Source of the DNA: DHVE2 group archaeon | Lineage (GTDB): Archaea; Thermoplasmatota; Thermoplasmata; Thermoplasmatales; Aciduliprofundaceae | Assembly (NCBI GenBank): GCA_027023265.1 | Contig: JALVVV010000024.1 | Coordinates: 1 to 45,968 of the forward strand | Length of the DNA: 45,968 bases | Reading direction: 5' to 3' | Shown: positions 24,304 to 35,354 of the stretch, in pieces | Layout of the letters: every line of letters begins with the position of its first letter | Position numbering within the stretch: the stretch's first letter is position 1 | Made by a program: the position numbers and the translations under genes | The notes under the pieces: model-generated | Told to the model about the DNA's origin: nothing | Database searches by the model: none | Seen by the model: only the letters and a program-made list of their open reading frames with translations

Positions 24304-25395
24304 GAAGTCATACTACTAAGTTCTCCTGAAACAGATGTGTGCCCAGGGAATGTTGTTGAGGGCACTGAATTTCCATACTACTAAGTTCTCCTGAAACGTT
24401 GGAGATTTTACAAAATATGAGGCAATACCGTTTCCATTTCCATACTACTAAGTTCTCCTGAAACATCTCCCTTTTTATTATAGCAGAGCAGGACCGGCAT
24501 AATTTCCATACTACTAAGTTCTCCTGAAACAAAGTCTCCATAAACAGAAAATCAAGGAATGAAATTGATTTCCATACTACTAAGTTCTCCTGAAACTGCT
24601 GCTTTTCTCCCTGCTAAGTATGCTGCATATTCATTTCCATACTACTAAGTTCTCCTGAAACAATCTTAGGGCATTCTGGAATTCCCTATGTATCTTCTTA
24701 TTTCCATACTACTAAGTTCTCCTGAAACTGTCTTTATGCCCTTTTACCCAAGCATTGCCTTCATCATTTCCATACTACTAAGTTCTCCTGAAACTATGTA
24801 AAACGCTTCTGTTCTTCCCCCTCGGTATGAATATTTCCATACTACTAAGTTCTCCTGAAACTTCCATTTCTTATTCGCTTGCTCAATTAAAATCTCAATT
24901 TCCATACTACTAAGTTCTCCTGAAACTAGAATTCTGGGATTGGCTGTACGACTATGCAGTCAACGCTATTTCCATACTACTAAGTTCTCCTGAAACATAT
25001 CCAGTTGAATTATATAATGGAAGTGTTAGTTGGATTTCCATACTACTAAGTTCTCCTGAAACTAAAATTACCATTTCGCTGATTGCCGTCATGCTACTTC
25101 GCCAATTTCCATACTACTAAGTTCTCCTGAAACCATTACTCCATTTTCTTATTGTGGATGGGGTAACTGATTTCCATACTACTAAGTTCTCCTGAAACCT
25201 ATGAGGGCCGGCCGCTCTACGAGCGCCTACAGGTTAATTTCCATACTACTAAGTTCTCCTGAAACACATCTCCACAATATAGGTATATGCACGAAGGTAT
25301 TATTTCCATACTACTAAGTTCTCCTGAAACGAACTCTCCAAATTCAGGCGTGGATATGCCTTTTGCATTTCCATACTACTAAGTTCTCCTGAAAC
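24304..25395 (-). CRISPR. CRISPR array 2: 17 repeats of 29 bp, unrelated to array 1
   Basis: Sixteen identical 29-bp repeats plus one degenerate copy (24304-24332) flank 16 spacers of 36-42 bases. In the inferred transcribed (minus) sense the repeat begins GTTTCAGGAGAACTT and ends AGTAGTATGGAAAT. The degenerate copy is at the low end and has lost the GGAAAT end, as expected for the trailer, so the leader is beyond 25395. The repeat shares only its GAAAT end with array 1, and no cas genes adjoin it. It may be served by a second Cas set elsewhere or by Cas6 from array 1. Spacer 13 (25134-25169) matches the target of array 1 spacers 19 and 20. Confidence 0.97.
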
Positions 25396-25487
25396 CCGAT
25401 TTACAGAATAGGTATATGACTTATCCTTAAAAAAATTTTGCACTTGAAATAATGAGTCACCCTCCAATTCTGCAATTCATTTATAAA
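25396..25487 (-). promoter_or_regulatory. leader of CRISPR array 2 with TATA box
   Basis: This AT-rich stretch lies next to the youngest repeat. TTTATAAA at 25480-25487 is the same element found in the leader of array 1 and lies about 85 bases from the first transcribed repeat. I see no other similarity between the leaders by eye. From 25488 to 25647 I see only a TATA candidate (TTTTTTAAACG, about 25608-25618) for the aIF2-beta gene. Confidence 0.55.
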
Positions 25488-25647
25488 CCCTTACCGACTT
25501 TTTTGCCCGTGGGTGCATGAAGGCGATTTAATTTAGCATTCCTTTTATTTGAGCAATTATCATTATGCGTTTTTCTATTTTTGTAGTTTGCAGTCTGCGA
25601 TAAAAAGTTTTTTAAACGTTCACACAATCATCGCTTGGTGTTAAAAA

Positions 25648-26265
25648 ATGACCGAGTTGTATGATTACGATTATCTACTGCAAAGAGTTCGGGACGCCTT
25701 GCCCGACACGATAAAACATCACGAGAGATTTGAAATTCCAAAGGCAGAGGTTCTTCACGAGGGTAAAAACACAATAATTCGCAATTTTGTGAGCATTGCC
25801 AAGAGAATTAACAGGGACCCAATGCACGTTTACAAGTACCTGATGAGGGAGCTGGGTACTGCCGGAACGATTCAGGGTGAGCGTTTGGTTTTGAAAGGCC
25901 GCATATCTCCGTCTCTTGTGCAGAGGCGTATTGAGAGGTATGTCAATACCTATGTTTTGTGTTCAGAGTGCGGCTCACCGGATACGGAACTTCGCAAGGA
26001 GGGCCGCGTGGAATTGCTCGTCTGCAAGGCATGCGGTGCTGTCAGGCCGGTACAGGCAAAGATAGACGTTAGAACCGCCACGGAAAATCTTAAAGAGGGT
26101 AAGATTTACGAGGTAGAGATAACCGATCTGAGCAGGGACGGCGATGGCATAGCCAAGTATGGGAATTACGTGGTTTACGTGCCCGGCGCTCGCAAGGGCC
26201 AGAGCGTAAAGGTGAAAATTCTCAAGATAAAGAAAAATGCCGCGTTTGCGGAAGTAGTGAGTTAG
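25648..26265 (+). CDS. eif2b: translation initiation factor aIF2 beta with C-terminal TRAM domain
   Basis: The 205-residue protein is part of the heterotrimeric aIF2 that brings initiator tRNA to the ribosome. Residues 1-100 hold the eIF2B/eIF5 fold with KHHERFEIPKAEV and KNTIIRNF. The zinc ribbon is CSECGSPDT...CKACGA. From about residue 147 a TRAM RNA-binding domain follows (GKIYEVEITDLSRDGDGIAKY...GQSVKVKILKIKKNAAFAEVV). This fusion occurs in some euryarchaeal lineages. It is followed after 1 base by the PIN gene. Confidence 0.95.
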   Translation: MTELYDYDYLLQRVRDALPDTIKHHERFEIPKAEVLHEGKNTIIRNFVSIAKRINRDPMHVYKYLMRELGTAGTIQGERLVLKGRISPSLVQRRIERYVNTYVLCSECGSPDTELRKEGRVELLVCKACGAVRPVQAKIDVRTATENLKEGKIYEVEITDLSRDGDGIAKYGNYVVYVPGARKGQSVKVKILKIKKNAAFAEVVS

Positions 26266-26266
26266 G

Positions 26267-26647
26267 ATGAACGTGGTTCTGGACACCAACGCGCTCATGA
26301 TGCCGTTTGAGTACCGCATAAATATTGATTTGGAGTTAGAGAGATTGCTTGGCAGCCCAGAGGTATATGTGCCATCCTGCGTGGGTGGTGAGTTAGAGCG
26401 TTTGGCTAAAAAGCACCGGGCTGCTAAAGCGGCTCTACAGCTTATGAAGAAATATAAACTGGTGTCTGTGGAAAAGTTGGGTGATGATGGCGTTATTGAG
26501 GCTGGAAAGAGCCTGAATGCTTACGTGGTTACCGCGGATAGAGGGTTGATGTATCGGTTGATTAAAGAAAATATTGGTGTTATTACTCTGAGCAACAATC
26601 ACCTGGTGATTAAATATGAGAAGCAGTATGATAGAATCACTTCTTAA
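26267..26647 (+). CDS. PIN-domain ribonuclease-like protein
   Basis: The 126-residue protein begins MNVVLDTNALMMPFEY, with the first catalytic Asp of the PIN fold. It continues with GGELERLAKK (Glu) and ends with VVTADRGLMYRL (Asp), completing the acidic triad. The Fcf1/VapC9-like single-domain type is common in archaea and often linked to translation genes. No antitoxin gene is adjacent; it lies between aIF2-beta (1-base gap) and riboflavin kinase (overlap). A housekeeping rRNA or tRNA processing role is therefore more likely than a toxin, but this is inference. Confidence 0.85.
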   Translation: MNVVLDTNALMMPFEYRINIDLELERLLGSPEVYVPSCVGGELERLAKKHRAAKAALQLMKKYKLVSVEKLGDDGVIEAGKSLNAYVVTADRGLMYRLIKENIGVITLSNNHLVIKYEKQYDRITS

Positions 26648-27275
26648 AGAACTGGCTCTTCACGGGGCCATTAACAGGTACATACTCGTTACCACTTCTC
26701 AAATTGGAGCAAGCTTGGGCATAAGTCAACAAAGTGCCTCACGCTGGATTTCAAAAACAGCAGAGATGGGACTGATCAGAAAGGAGTCTGTGGGTAGAAA
26801 CATAAAGGTGAAGATAACCAGAGAGGGATTAAATATTCTCAAATATGAGTTTTTCAGATACCTGATTCTTTTTGGTAGTCCCACTATTATCACTTTGAAA
26901 GGCATTGTTATAAGTGGACTTGGAGAGGGAAAATACTACGTTATGAAGGGAGGATATCGCACACAAATTCACCAGAAACTATTTTTTGATCCGTATCCGG
27001 GGACTTTAAATGTCAAGCTTTATCCCGAGTACATTGAAAAGTTTGGTGCGATTCTGGAACACGAGCCGGTTATACTTGACGGTTTCAGCGAGGGCGATAG
27101 AAATTACGGGAGAGTTTTTTCCTATTTTGCCACTCTGAATGGTACCCCCGGCGCGTTGATTGTTCCGGAGATGACGCAGTACAGGGATACTGTTGAGATA
27201 ATCTCGGAGTATTCCCTCAGAGAAAAACACAGGTTAAAAGATGGGACAAATGTGGAGATAAAAGTGTACCTTTAA
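26616..27275 (+). CDS. ribK: CTP-dependent riboflavin kinase with N-terminal HTH
   Basis: The 219-residue protein has two parts. Residues 1-85 form a winged-helix domain (TTSQIGASLGISQQSASRWI). Residues 90-219 are the archaeal CTP-dependent kinase (ISGLGEGKYYVMKGGY, then PYPGTLNVKL) that makes FMN from riboflavin. The fusion suggests self- or riboflavin-linked regulation of transcription, as known for RbkR proteins. The 5' end overlaps the PIN gene by 32 bases. ATG 26628, four codons in, is an equally possible start. The stop overlaps convergent pyrI by 4 bases. Confidence 0.92.
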   Translation: MRSSMIESLLKELALHGAINRYILVTTSQIGASLGISQQSASRWISKTAEMGLIRKESVGRNIKVKITREGLNILKYEFFRYLILFGSPTIITLKGIVISGLGEGKYYVMKGGYRTQIHQKLFFDPYPGTLNVKLYPEYIEKFGAILEHEPVILDGFSEGDRNYGRVFSYFATLNGTPGALIVPEMTQYRDTVEIISEYSLREKHRLKDGTNVEIKVYL

Positions 27276-27736
27276 ATTATGTTTTCCACTATGTCCTCTC
27301 CGCTCATCTCGCGTCCGCAGTACTTGCACTTTATGACAATTGGCTCAGTTGATATTGTTTTGAATTCCGGCTCGATGGGCTCTCTCTGATTTGTTATGCA
27401 TCTCGGATTCATGCACTTTACTATGCCCTTTACTATCTCTGGAACTTTGACACGATGTTTCCTTATAACTTTGTAATCCTCCACAATGTTAACCGTTGCA
27501 TTCGGGGCAATTAGTGCGATTTTGTCAATTTCCCTGTCATCCAGATACCTGTCCTCTATTTTTACTATATCTTTCCATCCGTGCTTGCTCTTTACATGCA
27601 TTGCGATGGTTAATGTTGAACCCACATCTCCTTCTATCCCAAGGATTTTCAGCACTTTTAGAGCCATTCCGCAAGGGATATGGTCAATCACTATGCCATT
27701 CTTTATTTTTTGAACTTTCAAAACCTGGTCATCCAT
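27272..27736 (-). CDS. pyrI: aspartate carbamoyltransferase regulatory chain
   Basis: The 154-residue protein has the nucleotide-binding domain (KIKNGIVIDHIPCGMALKVLKILG) and a C-terminal zinc domain with four Cys (CMNPRC...CKYCGRE) that contacts PyrB. It gives allosteric control to the first committed step of pyrimidine synthesis. Its ATG directly follows the pyrB stop, with SD GGGGTGAT inside the end of pyrB, so the two are translationally coupled. Confidence 0.96.
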   Translation of the reverse strand: MDDQVLKVQKIKNGIVIDHIPCGMALKVLKILGIEGDVGSTLTIAMHVKSKHGWKDIVKIEDRYLDDREIDKIALIAPNATVNIVEDYKVIRKHRVKVPEIVKGIVKCMNPRCITNQREPIEPEFKTISTEPIVIKCKYCGREMSGEDIVENII

Positions 27737-28651
27737 TTAAATCACCCCTAAAACGAGAGCCAGAATTGCCATTCTTATCGGTACTCCGTAAAATGCTTGC
27801 TTGAAGTACCTTGCATGGGGCGTGAAGTCAACATCAGGGGTTATTTCATTTACCCTGGGCAATGGGTGCATTATTATTGCATCCTTCTTCATTTTTTTAA
27901 CGGTATCTCCGGTTATTGCGTAAGAACCCGCAACCTTTATGTATTCAGTAGGGTCCGGAAAGCGTTCCTTTTGTATTCTGGTCACGTAGAACACATCGGT
28001 ATCGCTTATCACTTCGTCTATCTGTTCATGAATCTCGGGCTTGCTTTTCATTTCTCTCAAAACATGCTTGGGTATTTTAAGAGACCTCGGAGATAGAAGA
28101 TGCACATCAGCACCCAAAAAGCTAAGTGCCACTGCGAGGGAATGAACAGTTCTTCCGTATCTCAGGTCCCCCATTAACGTTACTTTCAACCCTTCAATAT
28201 GCCCGAACTCTTCCACCATGGTAAATAAGTCAAGCAGCGTCTGGGTCGGGTGTTGTCCCGCCCCGTCCCCCGCGTTGATTACAGGCACCTCGGCGAATTC
28301 TGCAGCCAGACGCGCCGCGCCTTCTAAGGGGTGTCTGATTACTATAACATCACTGTAAGCATCAATCATCCTGATAGTATCTGCAAGGGTCTCTCCTTTT
28401 GTTAGCGAGGTGGCAGAGGGGTTTGTAAATCCTAAAATGCTTCCACCAAGCCTGAGCATTGCCGTTTCAAAAGAAAGGCGTGTTCTTGTTGAAGGTTCGA
28501 AGAATAAATTGGCAAGAATGTACCCGTCCAAAAGCTTGCTTTTTTTCTCTCCTTTTGCAATGGGTATCATGTCTCTTGCGACTTCAAAAATTCTATCAAT
28601 GTGCTCCTTTGTCAGATCACTAATGGATACAATATCTTTTCCCTTAAACAT
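27737..28651 (-). CDS. pyrB: aspartate carbamoyltransferase catalytic chain
   Basis: The 304-residue enzyme joins carbamoyl phosphate and aspartate. The carbamoyl-phosphate loop FFEPSTRTRLSFE (about 51-63), HPLEGAARLA, GDGAGQHPTQTLLD, DLRYGRTVHSL and HPLPRVNEI are all present, so the enzyme should be active. It forms a two-gene unit with pyrI. The start ATG 28651 is the first in frame and gives the usual N-terminus (KDIVSISDLTKE). Confidence 0.97.
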   Translation of the reverse strand: MFKGKDIVSISDLTKEHIDRIFEVARDMIPIAKGEKKSKLLDGYILANLFFEPSTRTRLSFETAMLRLGGSILGFTNPSATSLTKGETLADTIRMIDAYSDVIVIRHPLEGAARLAAEFAEVPVINAGDGAGQHPTQTLLDLFTMVEEFGHIEGLKVTLMGDLRYGRTVHSLAVALSFLGADVHLLSPRSLKIPKHVLREMKSKPEIHEQIDEVISDTDVFYVTRIQKERFPDPTEYIKVAGSYAITGDTVKKMKKDAIIMHPLPRVNEITPDVDFTPHARYFKQAFYGVPIRMAILALVLGVI

Positions 28652-28697
28652 CGTGGGTATATTGGAGAAGGATATAAAAAGTTACCTAAGATGCTAC

Positions 28698-29267
28698 TCA
28701 CACCTCTTTGTCCTTTCCACTGCACAGCTTTTTAAAATGTTTCACAGAATTCAGAGGTCCTTTTGCTATGAGTATATCCCCGGCTAATATTTTAGTCTCT
28801 TCAGTAGGCCCAAATATCCATCTCTTTTCTCGCTTGATGGCAATTACCCACATGCCTGTCTCGCTTGCAAGGTTCAGTTCCCCCAAGGTTTTGTTAGCAA
28901 GCACGCTGTTCTCAGAGACTTTAGCAAGGGTGATTGTTATGTCACTCTCTTTTATGCTTTCTCTAATTATCGGATGGGGTTCGACTCCCCGCAGTACCAC
29001 GTTTGCAATCTGCACTGCCGAGTCAGAAATGGCTTCTATGCTTGTGGCGAGCCTTATTATGATAACGGCATTGGCCGAGTTTCCGTCTTCTATGGCTTGT
29101 TCTATGGCTTCATTCTCTATCATGTAATATGTTTCGTCGATTTTCTCTTCTAAGTAAATGACTTCTTCGGCAATCTCTTTGTTGTTGTATATTAGTGATG
29201 AGTACGCCAGATCAATCATAAGCTCGGAGATGTTTTTCATTTCAATGAGCTTCTCGCCTAATCCCAA
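28698..29267 (-). CDS. PhoU-like / TrkA-C (RCK_C) domain protein, copy 2
   Basis: The 189-residue protein has an N-terminal helical PhoU-like half (about 1-95: ISELMIDLAYSSLIYNNKEIAEEV) and a C-terminal TrkA-C half (about 105-175: LGELNLASETGMWVIAIKREKRWIFGP, GDILIAKG). Such proteins are thought to regulate ion or phosphate transporters by ligand binding. It is the second of a tandem pair, overlapping the first by 10 bases. The two are clear paralogues. No transporter gene is adjacent in the same direction. Confidence 0.85.
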   Translation of the reverse strand: MGLGEKLIEMKNISELMIDLAYSSLIYNNKEIAEEVIYLEEKIDETYYMIENEAIEQAIEDGNSANAVIIIRLATSIEAISDSAVQIANVVLRGVEPHPIIRESIKESDITITLAKVSENSVLANKTLGELNLASETGMWVIAIKREKRWIFGPTEETKILAGDILIAKGPLNSVKHFKKLCSGKDKEV

Positions 29268-29830
29268 CTTTCTTCACCCCTTGCTACTTTATCTAAAAAC
29301 TGGTAACCATCTTCCGTGCCGCGAATTATGAGAACATCGTCCTCTTTTATGCGGACATCTCCCTCGGGGTCGTATATCCATTTCTTACCGCGTTTTATGG
29401 CAATTACCCTGACCCCAGTTTCTGCCTCTATGTTAAGCTCCCCTATTCTTCTGTTAACTATGCTGGAATCCTTGCTAACTATAACGACGTGCAACTTCTC
29501 GTCAGCCTGGCTCAGCAAGCTGGGCAGGAATGGACGCATTGTAATATCCATGTCCAATATGTACACAATGTCCGTTGCCGCGTTAGCTATGTTCTTTGCT
29601 GCGTCAGCCACCTGCAAAATTCCTGATAGCTGTTCTGCCTCTTCGTAATTGTTGGCCGCCAGCATAGTTTTTATTCTTATTTTGTACACTAACTCGTCCA
29701 TTTCCTTTTCCAGTTTTTCTACTTCCTGAGCCATGTCCTCGCTATCGAATATCAAAGCTGAGTACGCGAGGTCAACGATTAACTCTGATTTTTCTTTGAT
29801 CTCCACTAAGAGGTCTTTGACGGATTCCAT
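29258..29830 (-). CDS. PhoU-like / TrkA-C (RCK_C) domain protein, copy 1
   Basis: The 190-residue paralogue of the downstream gene has the same order: a PhoU-like helical half (EIKEKSELIVDLAYSALIFDSEDMAQEVEK), then TrkA-C (IGELNIEAETGVRVIAIKRGKKWIYDPEGD, DDVLIIRG). I chose ATG 29830, preceded by AGGTAAAGGT as SD. A longer frame to 29926 would run into the divergent MFS promoter. A minus-strand TATA candidate lies near 29851-29865. Confidence 0.85.
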   Translation of the reverse strand: MESVKDLLVEIKEKSELIVDLAYSALIFDSEDMAQEVEKLEKEMDELVYKIRIKTMLAANNYEEAEQLSGILQVADAAKNIANAATDIVYILDMDITMRPFLPSLLSQADEKLHVVIVSKDSSIVNRRIGELNIEAETGVRVIAIKRGKKWIYDPEGDVRIKEDDVLIIRGTEDGYQFLDKVARGEESWD

Positions 29831-29983
29831 CAATACCTTTACCTGCAATACGGATATAATGTTTTCGTTCTCCAAGCCGTTTGGAATTTGCAGGAGATAA
29901 GAGGATATGTGGAAAAAGTATCTCAAAAAGCAGGGATATTACAATTCGTTGTGTATTATGTGTATTTAAAAACTCCCCGCAAA

Positions 29984-29993
29984 AATTTAATAG
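29984..29993 (+). promoter_or_regulatory. TATA box for the MFS gene
   Basis: AAAATTTAAT is centred about 24 bases before GTG 30013, for which no SD is visible, supporting a leaderless GTG start. Confidence 0.4.
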
Positions 29994-30012
29994 GTACCGG
30001 ATATGCACACGG

Positions 30013-31215
30013 GTGAACCGCAAGTTGCTCTTGCTTTCTTCCAGTTTTTTGCTCGCAAATATGGGCTGGGGTATGGCCTGGCCGTACTTGCCTAACTACA
30101 TTCGATTAGTGGGGGGAAGCATGGTTTTTGTTGCGCTCCTTTCTGTACTTTTTAATCTCACCTCAACTTTCGGGCAGTATTTCTGGGGTAAGGAATCAGA
30201 TGCACTTCAGAGAAGAAAACCATTTATTCTTGCCGGATTGATAACTTCCGGATTGTTTTTTGTTGCAATAGGTCTGGTTGAAAATGCAGTGGCAGTGGTC
30301 ACCCTGCGAGCGTTTCAGGGATTTTTCTCGTCTGCTCAAACTCCAGCGATAAGCGCTTTGATTTCGGAGCTCTCAGAAAATGTGGGCAGGGGTTTTGGGA
30401 TATTCAACATGTTTTCAAATGCAGGTTTCATGATTGGAAATTTTATGGGTGGTTATCTCCTAAATTACTATCCCATCAACTACGTGTTTATATTTTCAAT
30501 TCTTCCAATACTGGGTGCTTTTTCCATAATTCTCCTGTTCAAGGAGGAAATAAAAACTCCGGTGGATTTTCGATTTCTCTTTCGCTATGACCGTCCCGGG
30601 AGAACCTTTTTTAGATGGCAAAACTCCAAGGCTTTTTTGAAGAAGAACAGGAATATACTCATGTTCACCCTTGCCACATTTATTCTAATGACTTCCTCGG
30701 GTATGGTTTACTCTTACCTTTCCCTTCTTTTAGGTGCGAGGTTTGGGAGCAATTTTGTTGGTTATTATTACGGGATTGACGGGCTGTTCTCGGCGTTTAT
30801 GATATACCCCTTCGGATATCTTGCGGACAAATATGGTAGCAAAATCATAATAATTTATGGCTCTGTAATGTATATTCTCACTTTCGTAATGTATGCTTTT
30901 TCCACAACTTTGGTAATGATTCTCATTGCCGCTGCTATATCTGGAAGCAAGTGGGCGTCTTACTTCAATTCAATAAATGTTTACGTGGCCAAAATGAGCG
31001 AAAAGAACGAGCGTGCCACGGCTCTTGGTATAATGAACAGTGGTATAGCTGCTGGTTGGGTTGTTGGACCGTTAATAGGTGCATTTATTGCAATTAATTT
31101 GGGCATAGCAAACATGATTCTTTTAGCCACAATTCCCTTAGCAATTAGTCTTGGAATACTGGTTCTTTTCACAGAAAACGACCGTGGATACGCTGATGGA
31201 AGAAAAGTTAATTAA
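30013..31215 (+). CDS. major facilitator superfamily transporter
   Basis: The 400-residue protein has about 12 membrane helices in two halves. The helix 2-3 loop reads GKESDALQRRKPFILAG, a variant of the MFS G-x-x-x-D-R-x-G-R-R motif, and the second-half counterpart is GYLADKYGSKIIII. The substrate cannot be predicted; the fold fits drug/sugar-efflux-like MFS. I chose GTG 30013 over an upstream frame to 29881 because the extra 44 residues are not hydrophobic and overlap the promoter of the divergent gene. Confidence 0.85.
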   Translation: MNRKLLLLSSSFLLANMGWGMAWPYLPNYIRLVGGSMVFVALLSVLFNLTSTFGQYFWGKESDALQRRKPFILAGLITSGLFFVAIGLVENAVAVVTLRAFQGFFSSAQTPAISALISELSENVGRGFGIFNMFSNAGFMIGNFMGGYLLNYYPINYVFIFSILPILGAFSIILLFKEEIKTPVDFRFLFRYDRPGRTFFRWQNSKAFLKKNRNILMFTLATFILMTSSGMVYSYLSLLLGARFGSNFVGYYYGIDGLFSAFMIYPFGYLADKYGSKIIIIYGSVMYILTFVMYAFSTTLVMILIAAAISGSKWASYFNSINVYVAKMSEKNERATALGIMNSGIAAGWVVGPLIGAFIAINLGIANMILLATIPLAISLGILVLFTENDRGYADGRKVN

Positions 31216-31235
31216 CTGGGTGCAAATAACAGGCT

Positions 31236-31517
31236 ATGAAATATTCCATGGCTTCCAAGTGTATTTACAACAGAGGGGGAATGTGCTATTTTCTGGTATC
31301 AGACCCAAAGCCATGCACCCTTTGCGTGAATTTCGTTTCTGCAGATCCCTCTCTAAAAAAAGAGGGTAAAAGCTCAAAACCCCTAGTTACGTTCTACGAT
31401 CTGGTACTGCACGATCCGCGCTACCGTGCGATGTTTCCCCGCAGCGGTACCGAGATTCAGTTAAGCCTTTCAAATTCTGGGTCCTATGAACTGCCAGATG
31501 ATGAGACACAGGATTAG
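31236..31517 (+). CDS. small cysteine-rich protein, unknown function
   Basis: The 93-residue ORF has a compact Cys pattern in its first 30 residues (CIYNRGGMC, then PKPCTLCVNF), suggesting a metal site or disulfides. The rest is soluble and ends in DDETQD. GTTAATTAAC (about 31209-31218) is a TATA candidate 23 bases upstream; ATG 31248 is an alternative start. Its 3' end overlaps the convergent protease gene by 48 bases, which lowers confidence, but the Cys-rich start looks like real protein. Confidence 0.55.
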   Translation: MKYSMASKCIYNRGGMCYFLVSDPKPCTLCVNFVSADPSLKKEGKSSKPLVTFYDLVLHDPRYRAMFPRSGTEIQLSLSNSGSYELPDDETQD

Positions 31518-33005
31518 CAGGCTTATAAACAGTGAAATCTGATCGGCTCCCTTTTCCACATTTTTCAGTTTAAGGCGCTCTCCCAACGAGTTAAGGGCAT
31601 CTTTGAATATGTATCCTCCATCTAATGGTACCGCAGGTAATAAGTTTGTGAGCCCGAGCATCAGGTTTAGCCAGAATATCCAGTACAGAGAGTTCACCAG
31701 TATCCAGTATCCGCTGAATGGCACTGAGAACATATGCTCGTACGCTGTGGGAAATGGCATCAAATGAAGGAAAGGTAGGGCTATTAGCGTCATCGTTCCG
31801 TGAAATATAGCATTCGGAGAATTGGCGTTGTGATACGGGTTTGCGATTACTGTTTTAAGCATGTTGGGGTCGCCAACGGAGGCTCCAAGATATGCTGCTC
31901 CCACACCCAGGAACCCCTTCCCTCTGTACCACTCTTTGTTTAGCGATGGAGAGTACTTTTCGTAATAGGAGTACTTGTCTGCAAGGGTCACGGTCACGTT
32001 TATCATGCTCATGTTCAGGTCAAGCATGGCTATTTTTATTTTCTCACCTGCTCTTGTTTCGTTAAGAACCCTGTAAAAATCTGCATTGTTCCTTATTATC
32101 GTTCCGTTTATGCTGTAAAATATCCATCCTGGCTTTATTCCGGCTTTGTAGGCTGGATATCCTTTGAGCACGCTCATGGTAACAACGCCGCTAACTGCAT
32201 GCACGGTGGTGAAACCATTCCTGTATACTGTGATATTAACCGTTTTGCCTGGCAATGGAGCATTTACATTCATAAAATCATTCACGCTTTCTATTTCCGT
32301 GCCATTTACAGCAGTTATTAAATCTCCAAGTTGCAGTGTATGTCCGTTAATATCGCCAATGCCCGCAACATAAACCCCTGGATGTACGGGAGTTACGGCC
32401 ATCATGGATGCCGAAAACATGAACAGGAACAAAATAGCCAGTATCATGTTGGTGGTTGGCCCCGCGGCGAACACGTGCATTCTCTTAATTCTATCTGCTT
32501 TCATAAGTTCTTCCTCGTCTGGCTCCACAAAAGCGCCAATTGGTACTATGAATAGCAAGACCCCTAGGGATAGTATTTTCATTTTGTGATACGCTACCAG
32601 GAATCCGTGAGAAAACTCATGGAGAACGATGGCCACAATCAGTCCAAGTATCCCGTACCATATGGGGATAATTGGATTTATACCTGGGATTCCCAGCGCC
32701 TCTATTGGCGATGGCGCGTTATTGGGCGGTATTGTGGTTACAAGATAAGCCTGCCAGATCAACATGGTGAAGACTGCAAACATAAGAAATAGGGAGAGAA
32801 AAAGACCAAGGTACCCGTAGATTTCCCAGACTTTGTGCTTACCCACTTTTTCAATCCATTTTTTTCCTCGTGAGGTTTTTAGCATTATTGCGGGCCCAAA
32901 GAGGGATATGTTTCCTTCCTTTTTCACGTATCCTTTTTTGAATAGGTAATAAACAATTGCGAGCCAGATTATCGTTAGTATGAGGGCAATTAACCAACCA
33001 TTCAT
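31470..33005 (-). CDS. site-2 protease family intramembrane metalloprotease (M50) with PDZ domains
   Basis: The 511-residue polytopic protein has the zinc motif HEFSH (H129, E130, H133) in a membrane helix. A distal LLPAVPLDGG supplies the third ligand Asp near residue 463. Between them lie two PDZ-like segments (YVAGIGDINGHTLQLGDLITAVNGT and SVLKGYPAYKAGIKPGWIFYSINGT). It would cleave membrane-bound substrates within the bilayer, for example regulated transcription factors or signal-peptide remnants. The substrate is unknown. ATG 33005 lies in the divergent region shared with the VAT gene. Confidence 0.92.
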   Translation of the reverse strand: MNGWLIALILTIIWLAIVYYLFKKGYVKKEGNISLFGPAIMLKTSRGKKWIEKVGKHKVWEIYGYLGLFLSLFLMFAVFTMLIWQAYLVTTIPPNNAPSPIEALGIPGINPIIPIWYGILGLIVAIVLHEFSHGFLVAYHKMKILSLGVLLFIVPIGAFVEPDEEELMKADRIKRMHVFAAGPTTNMILAILFLFMFSASMMAVTPVHPGVYVAGIGDINGHTLQLGDLITAVNGTEIESVNDFMNVNAPLPGKTVNITVYRNGFTTVHAVSGVVTMSVLKGYPAYKAGIKPGWIFYSINGTIIRNNADFYRVLNETRAGEKIKIAMLDLNMSMINVTVTLADKYSYYEKYSPSLNKEWYRGKGFLGVGAAYLGASVGDPNMLKTVIANPYHNANSPNAIFHGTMTLIALPFLHLMPFPTAYEHMFSVPFSGYWILVNSLYWIFWLNLMLGLTNLLPAVPLDGGYIFKDALNSLGERLKLKNVEKGADQISLFISLLILCLIIWQFIGPRI

Positions 33006-33073
33006 ACCCGAAGGATAACATGAACCTTAAAAATTGTTTGGTTTGACAATTTTAAACCGGGATTTTGCGAAAG

Positions 33074-35323
<2,250 letters not shown>

Positions 35324-35340
35324 GCCCCTCTCCTTATTCC

Positions 35341-35352
35341 AGTATTTTTTTC
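35341..35352 (+). terminator. oligo-T terminator after the VAT gene
   Basis: A run of seven T follows the stop by about 20 bases, the usual archaeal terminator form. It lies just beyond the convergent small gene's end. Confidence 0.4.
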
Positions 35353-35354
35353 AA

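Noticed and set aside
24308-24541. 77-residue ORF with repeats of FQENLVVWK
   Set aside because: Translation of the array 2 repeat on the minus strand, not a gene.
24968-24996. Array 2 spacer 10 and array 1 spacer 15 share GACTAYGCAGTC (peptide DYAV)
   Set aside because: Only 11 of 12 bases agree and the surrounding sequence and peptide differ, so chance is likely.
25396-25420. ATAGGTATATG occurs both in the array 2 leader and in spacer 15 of that array
   Set aside because: Eleven AT-rich bases with no extension; not enough to argue self-derived spacer acquisition.
25400-25647. Possible tRNA or structured RNA between array 2 and aIF2-beta
   Set aside because: No cloverleaf, GTTCRA loop or stable stem could be found by eye; the region is explained by leader and promoter.
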